Assembly: GCA_963663245.1 (NCBI GenBank)
Contig: OY760143.1
Span: 1,302,001-1,366,000 of the forward strand
DNA from: JAFGVL01 sp963663245
GTDB taxonomy: Bacteria; Bacteroidota; Bacteroidia; Bacteroidales; Paludibacteraceae
Reading direction: 5' to 3'
DNA length: 64,000 bases
Positions within the stretch are counted from its first letter, which is position 1; the number at the start of each line of letters is the position of its first letter. Position numbers and translations under genes: made by a program. Shown here piece after piece: positions 8,544 through 16,623 of the stretch. The notes below the pieces were generated by a model that searched no databases, was not told where the DNA came from, and saw nothing but the letters and a program-made list of their open reading frames with translations.

Positions 8544-9293
8544 TTAAGAGTTCCATATTTCCCATGCTGCTAATGCTTGACCATGTAACATTTCTAGTCC
8601 ATTTTTTACATTAGCACCCATTTCTTTTCCTTTTTTCATGAATAGAGTTATTTCAGGATTATATACAAGGTCGAATAAAACATGCTGGTCAGTAATGCTG
8701 TTGTAGGGAATGTCCGGACAGGCATCTACTTTAGGAAATGTACCTAGTGGTGTAGCATTGATAATGACTAATCTCTCTTTTATCATTGCAGAGTCAATTT
8801 GACTATAAGGAATTTCATTTTCAAATAGCTCATCTTCAATAGACGCAGAAATATATTCAATTCCCAGTTTTGTTAAGATATGCTTTATTGCTTTTGAAGC
8901 TCCACCGGTTCCTAAAATTAAAGCTTTTTTGTGCTGCTCGTTAAGCATTGGTTTTAAAGAATTTTCAAATCCAATAATATCAGTATTATAACCTTTAAGT
9001 TTTAGTCCATCTGCTGTTTTAATCGGTTTTATAGTATTTACAGCAGCAACAATTTTTGTTTCTTCATCTATCTCATCTAGGTATTGCATTACTTCTTGCT
9101 TGTAAGGAATAGTACAATTGAGTCCTAGTATATCAGGGTTTTCTTTAAAAATTGATGGGAATTTTTTTATTGAATCAATCTCAAAGTTTTGGTATTGATA
9201 ATCGTTTAAATTTTCTGCTTCAAATTTCTCTGTGAAGAATTTTTTTGAGAATGAATGGCCTAATGGGTAGCCTATGAGTCCAAATAATTTCAT
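8544..9293 (-). CDS. aroE: shikimate dehydrogenase AroE
   Basis: NADPH-dependent reduction of 3-dehydroshikimate to shikimate in aromatic amino-acid synthesis. At 249 residues it is slightly shorter than E. coli AroE (272). The shikimate-binding N-terminus is GLIGYPLGHSFSKKFF. The catalytic lysine lies in LNCTIPYKQ, the catalytic aspartate in GYNTDIIGF, the glycine-rich cofactor loop is ILGTGGASKA, and the family signature NATPLGTFP is present. The C-terminal NGLEMLHGQALAAWEIW is also typical. The gene starts three bases after the DUF368 stop and is part of a minus-strand operon. Confidence 0.96.
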   Translation of the reverse strand: MKLFGLIGYPLGHSFSKKFFTEKFEAENLNDYQYQNFEIDSIKKFPSIFKENPDILGLNCTIPYKQEVMQYLDEIDEETKIVAAVNTIKPIKTADGLKLKGYNTDIIGFENSLKPMLNEQHKKALILGTGGASKAIKHILTKLGIEYISASIEDELFENEIPYSQIDSAMIKERLVIINATPLGTFPKVDACPDIPYNSITDQHVLFDLVYNPEITLFMKKGKEMGANVKNGLEMLHGQALAAWEIWNS

Positions 9294-9296
9294 GAT

Positions 9297-10205
9297 CTAC
9301 TTTTCTTTTTTTTCTTTGCGTTTAGCAATTAATTCAATTGCAATTAAGGAGGCAGCTCCAAGTATAATACAGCCAAATGCCATAAAAAATAAATTATCAA
9401 TAATTGGTAAATACCAATTGTAACCTACTACTTTTTCTTTTCCACCAAATACTTGTACAACTTCATCTTTCCAAGGATATATAATAATAATCGAGCCAAT
9501 AATGAAACCCGTTAAAAGTGAAATCGTTTGGTTAGGGAATTTTTTGAATATCCATGATAGTATATGTGAGAATGCAATTAAGCCAATACCAGCTCCAATT
9601 ATAACAGGAAGAAGTATCATTACATTCCCCTCTATAACTGCATTAATCATTACTAATTCATAATTACCTAAAAGAATTAGTACAAAAGAACCTGATAGTC
9701 CTGGAAGAATCATGCTACATGCAGCCACAATGCCACAAAGAATTAGATATAAAAAGTTATCGCTTTCTGAAGCAGGATTGGTAAATGCAATAAGACTAGT
9801 AATAGCTATTCCTATTATCATGCTAATGATTACAGAGTAGTCCCATTTTTTTATTGTTTTGCCGACGAAATAGATGGATGCTATAATCAGGCCTAAAAAG
9901 AATGACCATATATACACGGGATATTCAGTAAATAAAAACTTAAATAATTGGGCTATTGAAATAACAGATACAGCTATTCCAATCATTACAGCGAGTAGAA
10001 ATTTAAAGTCAATGTGTTCTGCAAACTCTTTCCACTTACCGCTGAAGAATAATTTAATTGCTGTTAAATTGAATGACTTGATTGCTCCAATTAAACGCTC
10101 AAATATACCTGTGATAAATGCAATTGTTCCTCCAGAAACACCTGGGATAACATTGGCAGAACCCATCGCTAATCCTTTAAAGAAAAGAGAAATGTGTTTT
10201 TTCAT
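9297..10205 (-). CDS. DUF368 polytopic membrane protein
   Basis: An inner-membrane protein of the DUF368 family, with the hallmark N-terminal GLAMGSANVIPGVSGGTIAFITGI and, in the middle, CSMILPGLSGSFVLILLGNYE. About eight to ten hydrophobic segments are visible over 302 residues, with a basic cytoplasmic tail. DUF368 proteins (archaeal, Firmicute and Bacteroidetes) have been linked to export or flipping of undecaprenyl phosphate in some bacteria; that role is a family-level inference here. I chose the ATG at 10205 because it overlaps the stop of the upstream TPR gene by one base (TAATG), a translational-coupling arrangement. A GTG further upstream would run 51 bases into the TPR gene. Confidence 0.9.
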   Translation of the reverse strand: MKKHISLFFKGLAMGSANVIPGVSGGTIAFITGIFERLIGAIKSFNLTAIKLFFSGKWKEFAEHIDFKFLLAVMIGIAVSVISIAQLFKFLFTEYPVYIWSFFLGLIIASIYFVGKTIKKWDYSVIISMIIGIAITSLIAFTNPASESDNFLYLILCGIVAACSMILPGLSGSFVLILLGNYELVMINAVIEGNVMILLPVIIGAGIGLIAFSHILSWIFKKFPNQTISLLTGFIIGSIIIIYPWKDEVVQVFGGKEKVVGYNWYLPIIDNLFFMAFGCIILGAASLIAIELIAKRKEKKEK

Positions 10206-11584
10206 TAATCTAGTTTGTTTAACATATTCTCGAATTGACGAACTGCCTCTGGGCACATTTCAAAGAATAGATTAGTAGCATCAGAAGATTTTTTTGCTGC
10301 TACTTCTAAGTGAGTTAATGAGAGGTTTATCTCATTCGATTTGTAGTAATTAATTGCCAGTAATAAATCAATATTTTCAGTATCTTGATCCATTTCGTAA
10401 GCTTGTTGGTAATACTCTAATGACATGCCGTATTCATCAATTTCAAAATGAATATTAGCTAATGCAACTAAGCTGTCAGCTTGTTTAGGATTCAAATCTA
10501 AAGAAGACCTGTAAGCAAGAATTGCATTCTCGTAATCATTAAGATTTACATATGCTTCAGCAATATATATCCATAGTTCACTAGACTCAGGAGAGTATTC
10601 TAAGGCTTTTGATGCGTAATTAAGGCTTTTTCTGAATTCTTCTTTCTCTAGATAGCAAATAGTAATTCCGGTAAGGGCATCAATATTTGTTTCATCTAGT
10701 TCTAAAGCTTCTTGGTAACTAAGCAAGGCTTTATCTATTTGGTCTATTTTTTCGTAACATTCACCAACATATACTAAGACATTGCTTTTGTAGTCTGTCA
10801 TGTCCATATACGTGAGGTAATTCTCTTTGGCAAGTTCGTAGCGTTCTAATTGAAAAAGAGCATGAGATTTTTGTAACCATGCACCAGCATCATTTTCATT
10901 AATTATAGTTGCATAATCATAAGCTTCTACAGCTTTTTCGTAATTACCAAGCATAAAATATACCTGACCTAAATTAAACCATGTTTCTCCAGAGTAGGGG
11001 CGTAGGTCTATAATGCGATTGTGTGTATTAATACACTTGTCATATTGAGCAGTTTGCTCGTAGCAGAAGGCTAATTCGAAAAGAATATCTATGTTTTCAG
11101 AGTTGTGTTTAATGCCTTCAAGAAGATATTTTATACTTCTTTCGTACGACTGTGCAGTTAGGTATATATATGCAATATCTAAACATTTTGAATCAAACTC
11201 TTTATCTTTAATATGGAGAATAGATGAGAATAAATTATCAGCTTCGGTGTAGCGATTAAGCTGAATTAGAATTTCGCCTTTAAGTAAGATATTATCTGAG
11301 TCACTAGCATCTGGACTTTGATTTAATATCTGAAGCGCTTTCTCATATTTGCCCATAGTAGAATATATCTTTGCTCGTTTATTAAGCAAAGCTGAACTTC
11401 CTGGGTGTATGTTTAACCCTAGTTCTATGGCTTTTGATGATTCTTTGGTTCTACCTTTCCAGAGGTAGTAGTCGGCTATTTGCTCTAACTCTTCTACGTC
11501 AAAATAGCCTGCTTGATTATTTGTAAGATATGATTCGTATCGTTGTAAAATATCTTCAAATTTTCCTTCAGATGATATATTCAT
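10205..11584 (-). CDS. tetratricopeptide repeat protein
   Basis: A 459-residue protein made almost wholly of TPR units (about eleven to twelve), with clear A-loop-B helices such as AETWFNLGQVYFMLGNYEKAVEAYDYA-type repeats around residues 200-235 and DSLVALANIHFEIDEYGMSLEYY near 390. No signal peptide or membrane segment is visible, so it is probably a cytoplasmic protein scaffold. It is the first gene of a minus-strand operon and is translationally coupled to the DUF368 gene. A -7-like element (TATTTTTG on the minus strand, 11601-11608) lies just upstream of its start. The partner is unknown. Confidence 0.9.
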   Translation of the reverse strand: MNISSEGKFEDILQRYESYLTNNQAGYFDVEELEQIADYYLWKGRTKESSKAIELGLNIHPGSSALLNKRAKIYSTMGKYEKALQILNQSPDASDSDNILLKGEILIQLNRYTEADNLFSSILHIKDKEFDSKCLDIAYIYLTAQSYERSIKYLLEGIKHNSENIDILFELAFCYEQTAQYDKCINTHNRIIDLRPYSGETWFNLGQVYFMLGNYEKAVEAYDYATIINENDAGAWLQKSHALFQLERYELAKENYLTYMDMTDYKSNVLVYVGECYEKIDQIDKALLSYQEALELDETNIDALTGITICYLEKEEFRKSLNYASKALEYSPESSELWIYIAEAYVNLNDYENAILAYRSSLDLNPKQADSLVALANIHFEIDEYGMSLEYYQQAYEMDQDTENIDLLLAINYYKSNEINLSLTHLEVAAKKSSDATNLFFEMCPEAVRQFENMLNKLD

Positions 11585-11868
11585 AGAGGCATTGTTTTCA
11601 CAAAAATAAGTTAAAATGTTTGAAGAAACTGTATCTAGTGCTTGGAACTTATTAACAACAAGACCTTTGTTGAATTAACTGGCTTTTTATTCGTTGTCAA
11701 TTTTTCCTTCTCTTTTATCGTTTTTTATTTTGTTATAATACTAGCGAAAGGGCATTATATGTTATGTTTGGGGCATTCCTTTTAACATTATGGCTTCTTT
11801 TATATTAATTTTTAGTTAAAAATGATTATTATGTAAACAATTATTGGATTTATGACGTTCTTTCAGAT

Positions 11869-12474
11869 ATGAGACTACAAGAGCGCATGGTGCGGATGAA
11901 CCGATATTACCAACTTACAAATTTTTACACATTCCTTAAAGACTTGGCAGTGAAGGCATTTTTTATGGTGTTGTTTTTCGTTGTGTCTTTATATGTGTTA
12001 GATAGATTTATCATTGATTTAGATAGCATGTTATCAGGCGTATTAGCCAATTATTCTAAGTCACTTATTTTTTCTGTTTTCTTAATTTCAGAATCATTTC
12101 TTGGATTAATTCCACCAGAACTATTTATCGCATTAACAGCAAAATCTCTCTATCCTTGGGTCGATTTATTTATTATTGCTGTTATCTCGTATAGTGGGGG
12201 TGTAATATCTTACTTGGCTGGTCAGCAGATATATAGAATTCCAGTTATTCATAAATATATTGAGAAAACAGTTGCCGTTCATGTTAAGAATTTACGTCAA
12301 TGGGGAGGAGTATTAATTGTTATAGGAGCAATGTTACCTATACCTCACTCTGTAGTTAGTTTAGCATGCGGCGTTATTAAATTCAAGTTTTCTCATTATT
12401 TGCTTTGGGCTTTGGCTCGTTTCCTACGCTTTTTTGTTTATGGTTTGACCATTTTTAATATTGTAAATTTTTAA
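11869..12474 (+). CDS. DedA/YqaA-like (VTT-fold) membrane protein
   Basis: A small polytopic membrane protein of the SNARE-associated/VTT (DedA, TVP38, YqaA) superfamily. About five hydrophobic segments are visible in 201 residues. The characteristic ESFLGLIPPELFIAL re-entrant stretch precedes the middle helices, and a second glycine/proline motif (GGVLIVIGAMLPIPHSVVSLACG) follows. Members of this superfamily act as lipid scramblases or transporters of polyprenyl or phospholipids; the substrate cannot be assigned here. The start at 11869 is the first ATG; ATGs at codons 7 and 10 (11896) are also possible, since the first nine residues look unconserved. It is monocistronic and followed by a terminator. 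Confidence 0.75.
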   Translation: MRLQERMVRMNRYYQLTNFYTFLKDLAVKAFFMVLFFVVSLYVLDRFIIDLDSMLSGVLANYSKSLIFSVFLISESFLGLIPPELFIALTAKSLYPWVDLFIIAVISYSGGVISYLAGQQIYRIPVIHKYIEKTVAVHVKNLRQWGGVLIVIGAMLPIPHSVVSLACGVIKFKFSHYLLWALARFLRFFVYGLTIFNIVNF

Positions 12475-12500
12475 AAGTTACAGCAATAGAATTCGATAAG

Positions 12501-12538
12501 AAAGAGGATCTCATTTTGGTGAGACCCTCTTTTATTGT
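12501..12538. terminator. terminator after the DedA-like gene
   Basis: An imperfect stem pairs AAGAGGATCTCA with TGAGACCCTCTT (one mismatch) and is followed by TTTATTGTT. It lies between convergent genes and could serve both strands. Confidence 0.75.
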
Positions 12539-12561
12539 TATGAACAGATACTCTGTACGTA

Positions 12562-13134
12562 CTACTCAATCTCTATATCATACATATATAACAAACCAGC
12601 AATGCCAGCATTTGAGAACTTAGCTTTATTAATGTAGTTGTTGCTTGGGTCTATAGAGTAATTATAGGATGTGCGAAAGTTAGCTTTCTCCAGAAGGGTA
12701 TTTTCAAATATGGCTCCTGAGAGATCGCAGTTGTCAAAAACAGCATTATTTAAGTTGCATTCAGCAAAATCTGTTTCTATTAAGCTAGAGTCTTTGAAAA
12801 TTGTATGTTTGCTTTTTGTTTTGTAAAAAGAAGCATGCATTAACTGGCAATTCTCAAAATTAAAAGATAAGCCAAATGCATTGCAGTTTTCAAATTGTAA
12901 GCCTAGCATTTTACAACTCTCAAACCGAACGTCTTGAAAACTAGTTTTTGTTAAGGTACACATGCTTATATTGCAATCAATAAATCTACAGTCGATAAAA
13001 GTAATTTCAGAAAGGTCCGTTGCAGAAAAATCACATTGCTTAAAAGTGCAATTGTCATATTCTCCTTTTGCTAAGGCATCTTTTTGATAGCTTTTGCTTT
13101 CAAAACTTTTATCTTCTATATATACTTTTTCCAT
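12562..13134 (-). CDS. Qnr/McbG-like pentapeptide repeat protein
   Basis: A right-handed quadrilateral beta-helix protein built from A(D/N)LxF-type pentapeptides. Examples are CTFKQCDFSATDLSEITFID, CRFIDCNISMC and CNLNNAVFDNCDLSGAIFEN. The length (190 residues) and the ending ANFRTSYNYSIDP, AKFSNAGIAGLL and YDIEIE resemble Qnr-type proteins that mimic DNA and protect gyrase. I prefer the ATG at 13134 (MEKVYIEDKSFE); an ATG at 13155 would add seven residues and overlap the upstream gene by 17 bases. The gene directly follows an ATP-cone nuclease gene. Fluoroquinolone protection or a link to the nuclease are inferences, not shown by the sequence. Confidence 0.88.
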   Translation of the reverse strand: MEKVYIEDKSFESKSYQKDALAKGEYDNCTFKQCDFSATDLSEITFIDCRFIDCNISMCTLTKTSFQDVRFESCKMLGLQFENCNAFGLSFNFENCQLMHASFYKTKSKHTIFKDSSLIETDFAECNLNNAVFDNCDLSGAIFENTLLEKANFRTSYNYSIDPSNNYINKAKFSNAGIAGLLYMYDIEIE

Positions 13135-13138
13135 TGTG

Positions 13139-13984
13139 TTAAGGGTATAGTCCAATTGCGTCTAATTCTTTAAGCAAATTGTTGTATTTGGTCTTTTTTA
13201 GTTCAAAAGCATCTACTACAGACAAGTTTTCTTTTAGTTGTGCAAAGCAAACTATTCCTTTATTTAGTAAGGTCTGCTTTTCTTTTATGCTTAAACTTTT
13301 TAGTAAAGTAACAGGGTAGAGCTTATATTCTTCTAAACGTTCTTTTAACCCATTTCCGTGTGGGTAATTCCATGCTAGTAATTGCAAGCCACTACAGCTG
13401 CCATATTGAATAGAGTCGGAGGAAAAGCGTGTATTTGTAATCACCCATCCCTTGAATCTAAGTCCATGGAAAGAAGGCAAGTGTTTTCGTTTACTAACAA
13501 TGTCATCAACACGTGAACGTACATATAAAGGGACTTGTACACTTACATGCTTTCCTTGGTCTTTATGAAATTTACACTCTACGAGGTGTTGCGTATTTGA
13601 ATTGGTAGCAACCACATCCATTTCGTGCGTTACACAGTTTCCTTCAAGAACAACACCTACTTCAGTTTGATAGCCCATGCGTTGAAATAGTTCTCCGATT
13701 AAAATCTCAAAAGGGTAACCTGTGGGTCCTAATTCAAATATAGCCTGTTTTAAACGGTAGCGTAAAGATGAGTTGACTTCTTTACTACGTAGAATAGAAA
13801 AGGCACGAGCATATATCTTTTTTGTGCTAACTCCTGGCTGTATCCATTGCTGAATGTCGGCAACAATTTTTTCTATTGTATCTTTTTCTGCACCAGCATT
13901 AAATAGTGATTGTTCTAGCTTTTCTGATGAAAAAGCTTCTATGTCACCAGAAGCTTTTTTGATAAGGATTTGCTTATTATCCAT
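13139..13984 (-). CDS. ATP-cone domain fused to Mrr-like PD-(D/E)XK nuclease
   Basis: A 281-residue fusion. Residues about 5-95 match an ATP-cone, the nucleotide-sensing domain of ribonucleotide reductases and NrdR (ILIKKASGDIEAFSSEKLEQSL, then SSLRYRLKQAIFELGPTGYPFE). Residues about 95-195 look like a type IV/Mrr-type restriction-endonuclease fold, with a catalytic core EMDVVATNSNTQHLVECKFH that fits the D...ExK pattern. A helical C-terminal domain of about 80 residues follows. The protein should bind ATP or dATP and may cut DNA; both are family-based inferences. It begins 15 bases after a coiled-coil membrane protein gene and ends four bases before the pentapeptide gene, so the three are one transcription unit. 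Confidence 0.82.
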   Translation of the reverse strand: MDNKQILIKKASGDIEAFSSEKLEQSLFNAGAEKDTIEKIVADIQQWIQPGVSTKKIYARAFSILRSKEVNSSLRYRLKQAIFELGPTGYPFEILIGELFQRMGYQTEVGVVLEGNCVTHEMDVVATNSNTQHLVECKFHKDQGKHVSVQVPLYVRSRVDDIVSKRKHLPSFHGLRFKGWVITNTRFSSDSIQYGSCSGLQLLAWNYPHGNGLKERLEEYKLYPVTLLKSLSIKEKQTLLNKGIVCFAQLKENLSVVDAFELKKTKYNNLLKELDAIGLYP

Positions 13985-13999
13985 GTTTGGACAGATGTA

Positions 14000-14497
14000 C
14001 TAATTTTTAGTTTTTTGTTTTAATTCTAAATCATTCCAGCGTTGTTCTTTTTTGTACCAAAGAATAAAACCAGCACTCATTAATACAAGTGAAATAATTA
14101 CAAGAAGTAAATCTGTACGTTCTTGTTTTTGTATTGTAGCTGTTTTAATTTCTATGATATCAATTTTTGTAGCGATATCAGTCTTTACATGATGAGGTAG
14201 TTTTTTGTCTTTCATTATCATCTTTTCTACTTCTTCAATTTGTTTGTTTAAATCTGATATTTTATCGTATTTAACGATATTTGCTTGTTCGTTCTTTTCA
14301 AAGTCAACACTTATAGTATCGTAATGATGTACAATTCCAAATATTTCTTTTTCTAATTCTTCAATCTCAATTTTACTCTTGATAACATCGCTTTGTTGCG
14401 TTCCATAGTTCATTACAGCTAAAATTAAAATACCTAAACCAAATAATGCAATTAGTTTATATAAGTTGTCTGTTGGGGGGGTGATGGCTGGAATCAT
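14000..14497 (-). CDS. small membrane protein with central coiled coil (unknown)
   Basis: I do not recognise the family. The 165-residue product has a membrane helix near residues 13-30 (LIALFGLGILILAVMNYG) and a second near 130-150 (LLVIISLVLMSAGFILWY). Between them lies a charged, heptad-like segment (about 35-125) that should form a periplasmic or cytoplasmic coiled coil. The tail is short and basic. The topology resembles small sensor or scaffold membrane proteins. It is the first gene of a three-gene unit with the ATP-cone nuclease and the pentapeptide protein, so it might tether or regulate them; nothing in the sequence proves this. Confidence 0.65.
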   Translation of the reverse strand: MIPAITPPTDNLYKLIALFGLGILILAVMNYGTQQSDVIKSKIEIEELEKEIFGIVHHYDTISVDFEKNEQANIVKYDKISDLNKQIEEVEKMIMKDKKLPHHVKTDIATKIDIIEIKTATIQKQERTDLLLVIISLVLMSAGFILWYKKEQRWNDLELKQKTKN

Positions 14498-14612
14498 ATA
14501 TATATATTTATAAGTGTATTACAAATATACTATTCTTGAAATAAAGAACATTTAAATTTGTTAGTTTTTTGATAGTGATTTTTTTCATTCTACTTGGAAT
14601 ATACAAGAATGC

Positions 14613-16208
14613 TTATTTGCGAACAAATTTACCATCTAAGAACACAAAAGAGTTACTTTCAAAGCTTATCTCTTCACCCTCTTTTAGTTCTGTAGAGAAC
14701 GAGATATCTTTCTTCGTTGTATGCAAAGAACCTTTTGTTTTATAAGCTAAATTAAGATAGTTTACATTTATGCCACCCGAAGTGCCACAAAGAATTATAT
14801 GTATAGGAGCATTGACCTTGTGCCATAATGACAAATCTCTAGGTGTGGCATAATTATCTGCAATCATTACAATTTCTTTACAAGATGGACATTGGTTAAT
14901 ACCTTCAAGCGTAGCTTCAATATTATTTTCCGGAATGTCACCGCCATAGCCAGCCATCATAGCCGTGAAAATTACGTCTCTAATATTTTCGAAAACAGAT
15001 GCTTTGCAATGATAAATCCCACCTACATCTCCCAGTTTTTTCTCACTATCAATTTTGTTGTCTCCATCATTGAAAAAAGTGAAGTGTTCAGAAGTAGATC
15101 CATTTTCTTTAAAAGAAGATTTTAGCCATAATAAAAGTTGAGCAGAATAGGGAGACATACTACTTGTGATATCACATATTATTAACATTTTTTCCCACTC
15201 CTTATTCCTTTTAAATACTTTAAAAATTGTGGAATCAATTTTTATTGGTTTGTCTATTTTATTTCTAGAGGATAAGGGTTGTGTGTGCATTAATATTGAT
15301 GTGGATAATTCAGGACTAATTTTGGTTTCTTCTTTTTTAAATACAATAGGTAAGGTGTAGCTGTAATCTTCTACTTCTCCTCGTACTTTGCCAGGATTCC
15401 AAGTAGGCATAGTTTTTAAAACATTAAGCAGTTCTATTTCACTTACATTTCCTCCTCTGTTTATAGCTCTAATATCCTTTATTTTACCAGTTTTAGTGAC
15501 GGTGAAAGAAACACTTATCTTACCTGCACCCCTAAATAGAATATTGGTATTTAGAAAATTTTCTAAAGCAGATAGTCCACCTTTAAAGCTGGGAGCTTCT
15601 CTCTCCGAAAAGCCGGATGTGTATTTTCTAGAAGCGGTAATCGTATCATCTATAAGTTTATCTTTTGTTTTTATCTCAAGCAAATCTTCTGATGGTAATA
15701 TACTGTAACTAGGGGTTTTTCCATTAAGTAATTTTTCTATATAGGCAATTTCTTTTTTAGTCTGTTTTTTGCTGCCTGCAGGTCGAATATAGAAAATGAA
15801 ACCGTGGAAATAAGCTGTTGCTTCTTTTGCGTTTTTTGCTGCTGTTTGTTCAATAATACGCCATGATATTAGTTCGTTTTTAAAAACTTCAGGGATCAGA
15901 GCATGCAAATTTAATAATCGTTTCTTGTTTAATTCTCTTTGGTTAAAAGTGCGACTGCTTTTAAATGATGTGTATACTAAATCAATACGATAGATAACCA
16001 ATTCCTTGATTTGTTTAATTTCTTCAGTATTTAAAATAGTAGGGGATGAAAAGGAAGTGTTTAAAAAGAGGCGGTTTTCATTATTATGGATGTCTACTTC
16101 TTCAATACTAAAAACCTCCGTGTTTAAAACCTTTTCTATTAAACTTGAATTTGCAAAACTTAATTGCATACATATGAATAAACTAAAAAGAAGGAGGGTG
16201 TGTTTCAT
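14613..16208 (-). CDS. secreted protein with TonB C-terminal domain and vWA-like domain
   Basis: A 531-residue exported protein. Residues 1-19 are a Sec signal peptide (MKHTLLLFSLFICMQLSFA). Residues about 195-285 form a TonB_C domain (SFKGGLSALENFLNTNILF, then GKISVSFTVTKTGKIKDI, then MPTWNPGKVRGE and YTLPIVFKK). The C-terminal half, from about residue 333, resembles a von Willebrand factor A domain. It opens with IICDITSSMSPYSAQLL, a DxTxSM metal-site (MIDAS) motif, and continues with a Rossmann-like IVMIADNYATPRDLSLW. The TonB box and membrane anchor of true energy transducers are absent, so it is probably a periplasmic or surface adhesion or assembly protein. It appears monocistronic. A long AT-rich leader lies upstream. 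Confidence 0.72.
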   Translation of the reverse strand: MKHTLLLFSLFICMQLSFANSSLIEKVLNTEVFSIEEVDIHNNENRLFLNTSFSSPTILNTEEIKQIKELVIYRIDLVYTSFKSSRTFNQRELNKKRLLNLHALIPEVFKNELISWRIIEQTAAKNAKEATAYFHGFIFYIRPAGSKKQTKKEIAYIEKLLNGKTPSYSILPSEDLLEIKTKDKLIDDTITASRKYTSGFSEREAPSFKGGLSALENFLNTNILFRGAGKISVSFTVTKTGKIKDIRAINRGGNVSEIELLNVLKTMPTWNPGKVRGEVEDYSYTLPIVFKKEETKISPELSTSILMHTQPLSSRNKIDKPIKIDSTIFKVFKRNKEWEKMLIICDITSSMSPYSAQLLLWLKSSFKENGSTSEHFTFFNDGDNKIDSEKKLGDVGGIYHCKASVFENIRDVIFTAMMAGYGGDIPENNIEATLEGINQCPSCKEIVMIADNYATPRDLSLWHKVNAPIHIILCGTSGGINVNYLNLAYKTKGSLHTTKKDISFSTELKEGEEISFESNSFVFLDGKFVRK

Positions 16209-16623
16209 TGTGAAAAATATTGTTTTTTATTTTTGTTAGAAAGTTATATTATAAATTAGCTTTTCATTTTATTTAAAGAAAGGATATTAGCTCGTTCGCT
16301 TATCTAGCTTTCAAATATAATAAATACCATATTATAAAGACACAATATATATTATAAGAATAAGAGATTTAATTTTTGTGCTGAAAAAATTAAAAAATAA
16401 AGCTTTGGGAAGATAAGTAAAGTATGTGTGTAAATGTCTTAATAAACTTAATGAGAGGTATCTTAATAATAATGTGGTGTTTTAAATTAAATGTGATTCA
16501 GCTTAAGATAATATCTAAACGCGATCTATAATATTCTAATTTTTAGCCTTTGCTAAGTATTACAAATGTATTTTATTCAAAAAAAAATGTGTAGGCAATG
16601 CCTATGCTAATTTATTGAAATAT
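16209..16623. other. 415-bp AT-rich intergenic region
   Basis: No supportable gene. It holds the likely leader of the TonB_C-vWA gene and an 11-base match (16493-16503) to the 3' end of the tRNA-Lys gene at 24045-24055. It also holds the left copy of a 24-base perfect direct repeat (16548-16571), which contains a minus-strand TACATTTG -7-like element. Confidence 0.6.
16548..16571. repeat. 24-bp perfect direct repeat, left copy
   Basis: This 24-base sequence, starting CTTTGCTAAG and ending CAAATGTAT, recurs identically and in the same orientation at 18723-18746. The two copies bracket a single T9SS cargo gene. On the minus strand the repeat contains TACATTTG, a good match to the TAnnTTTG promoter element. 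Confidence 0.9.
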
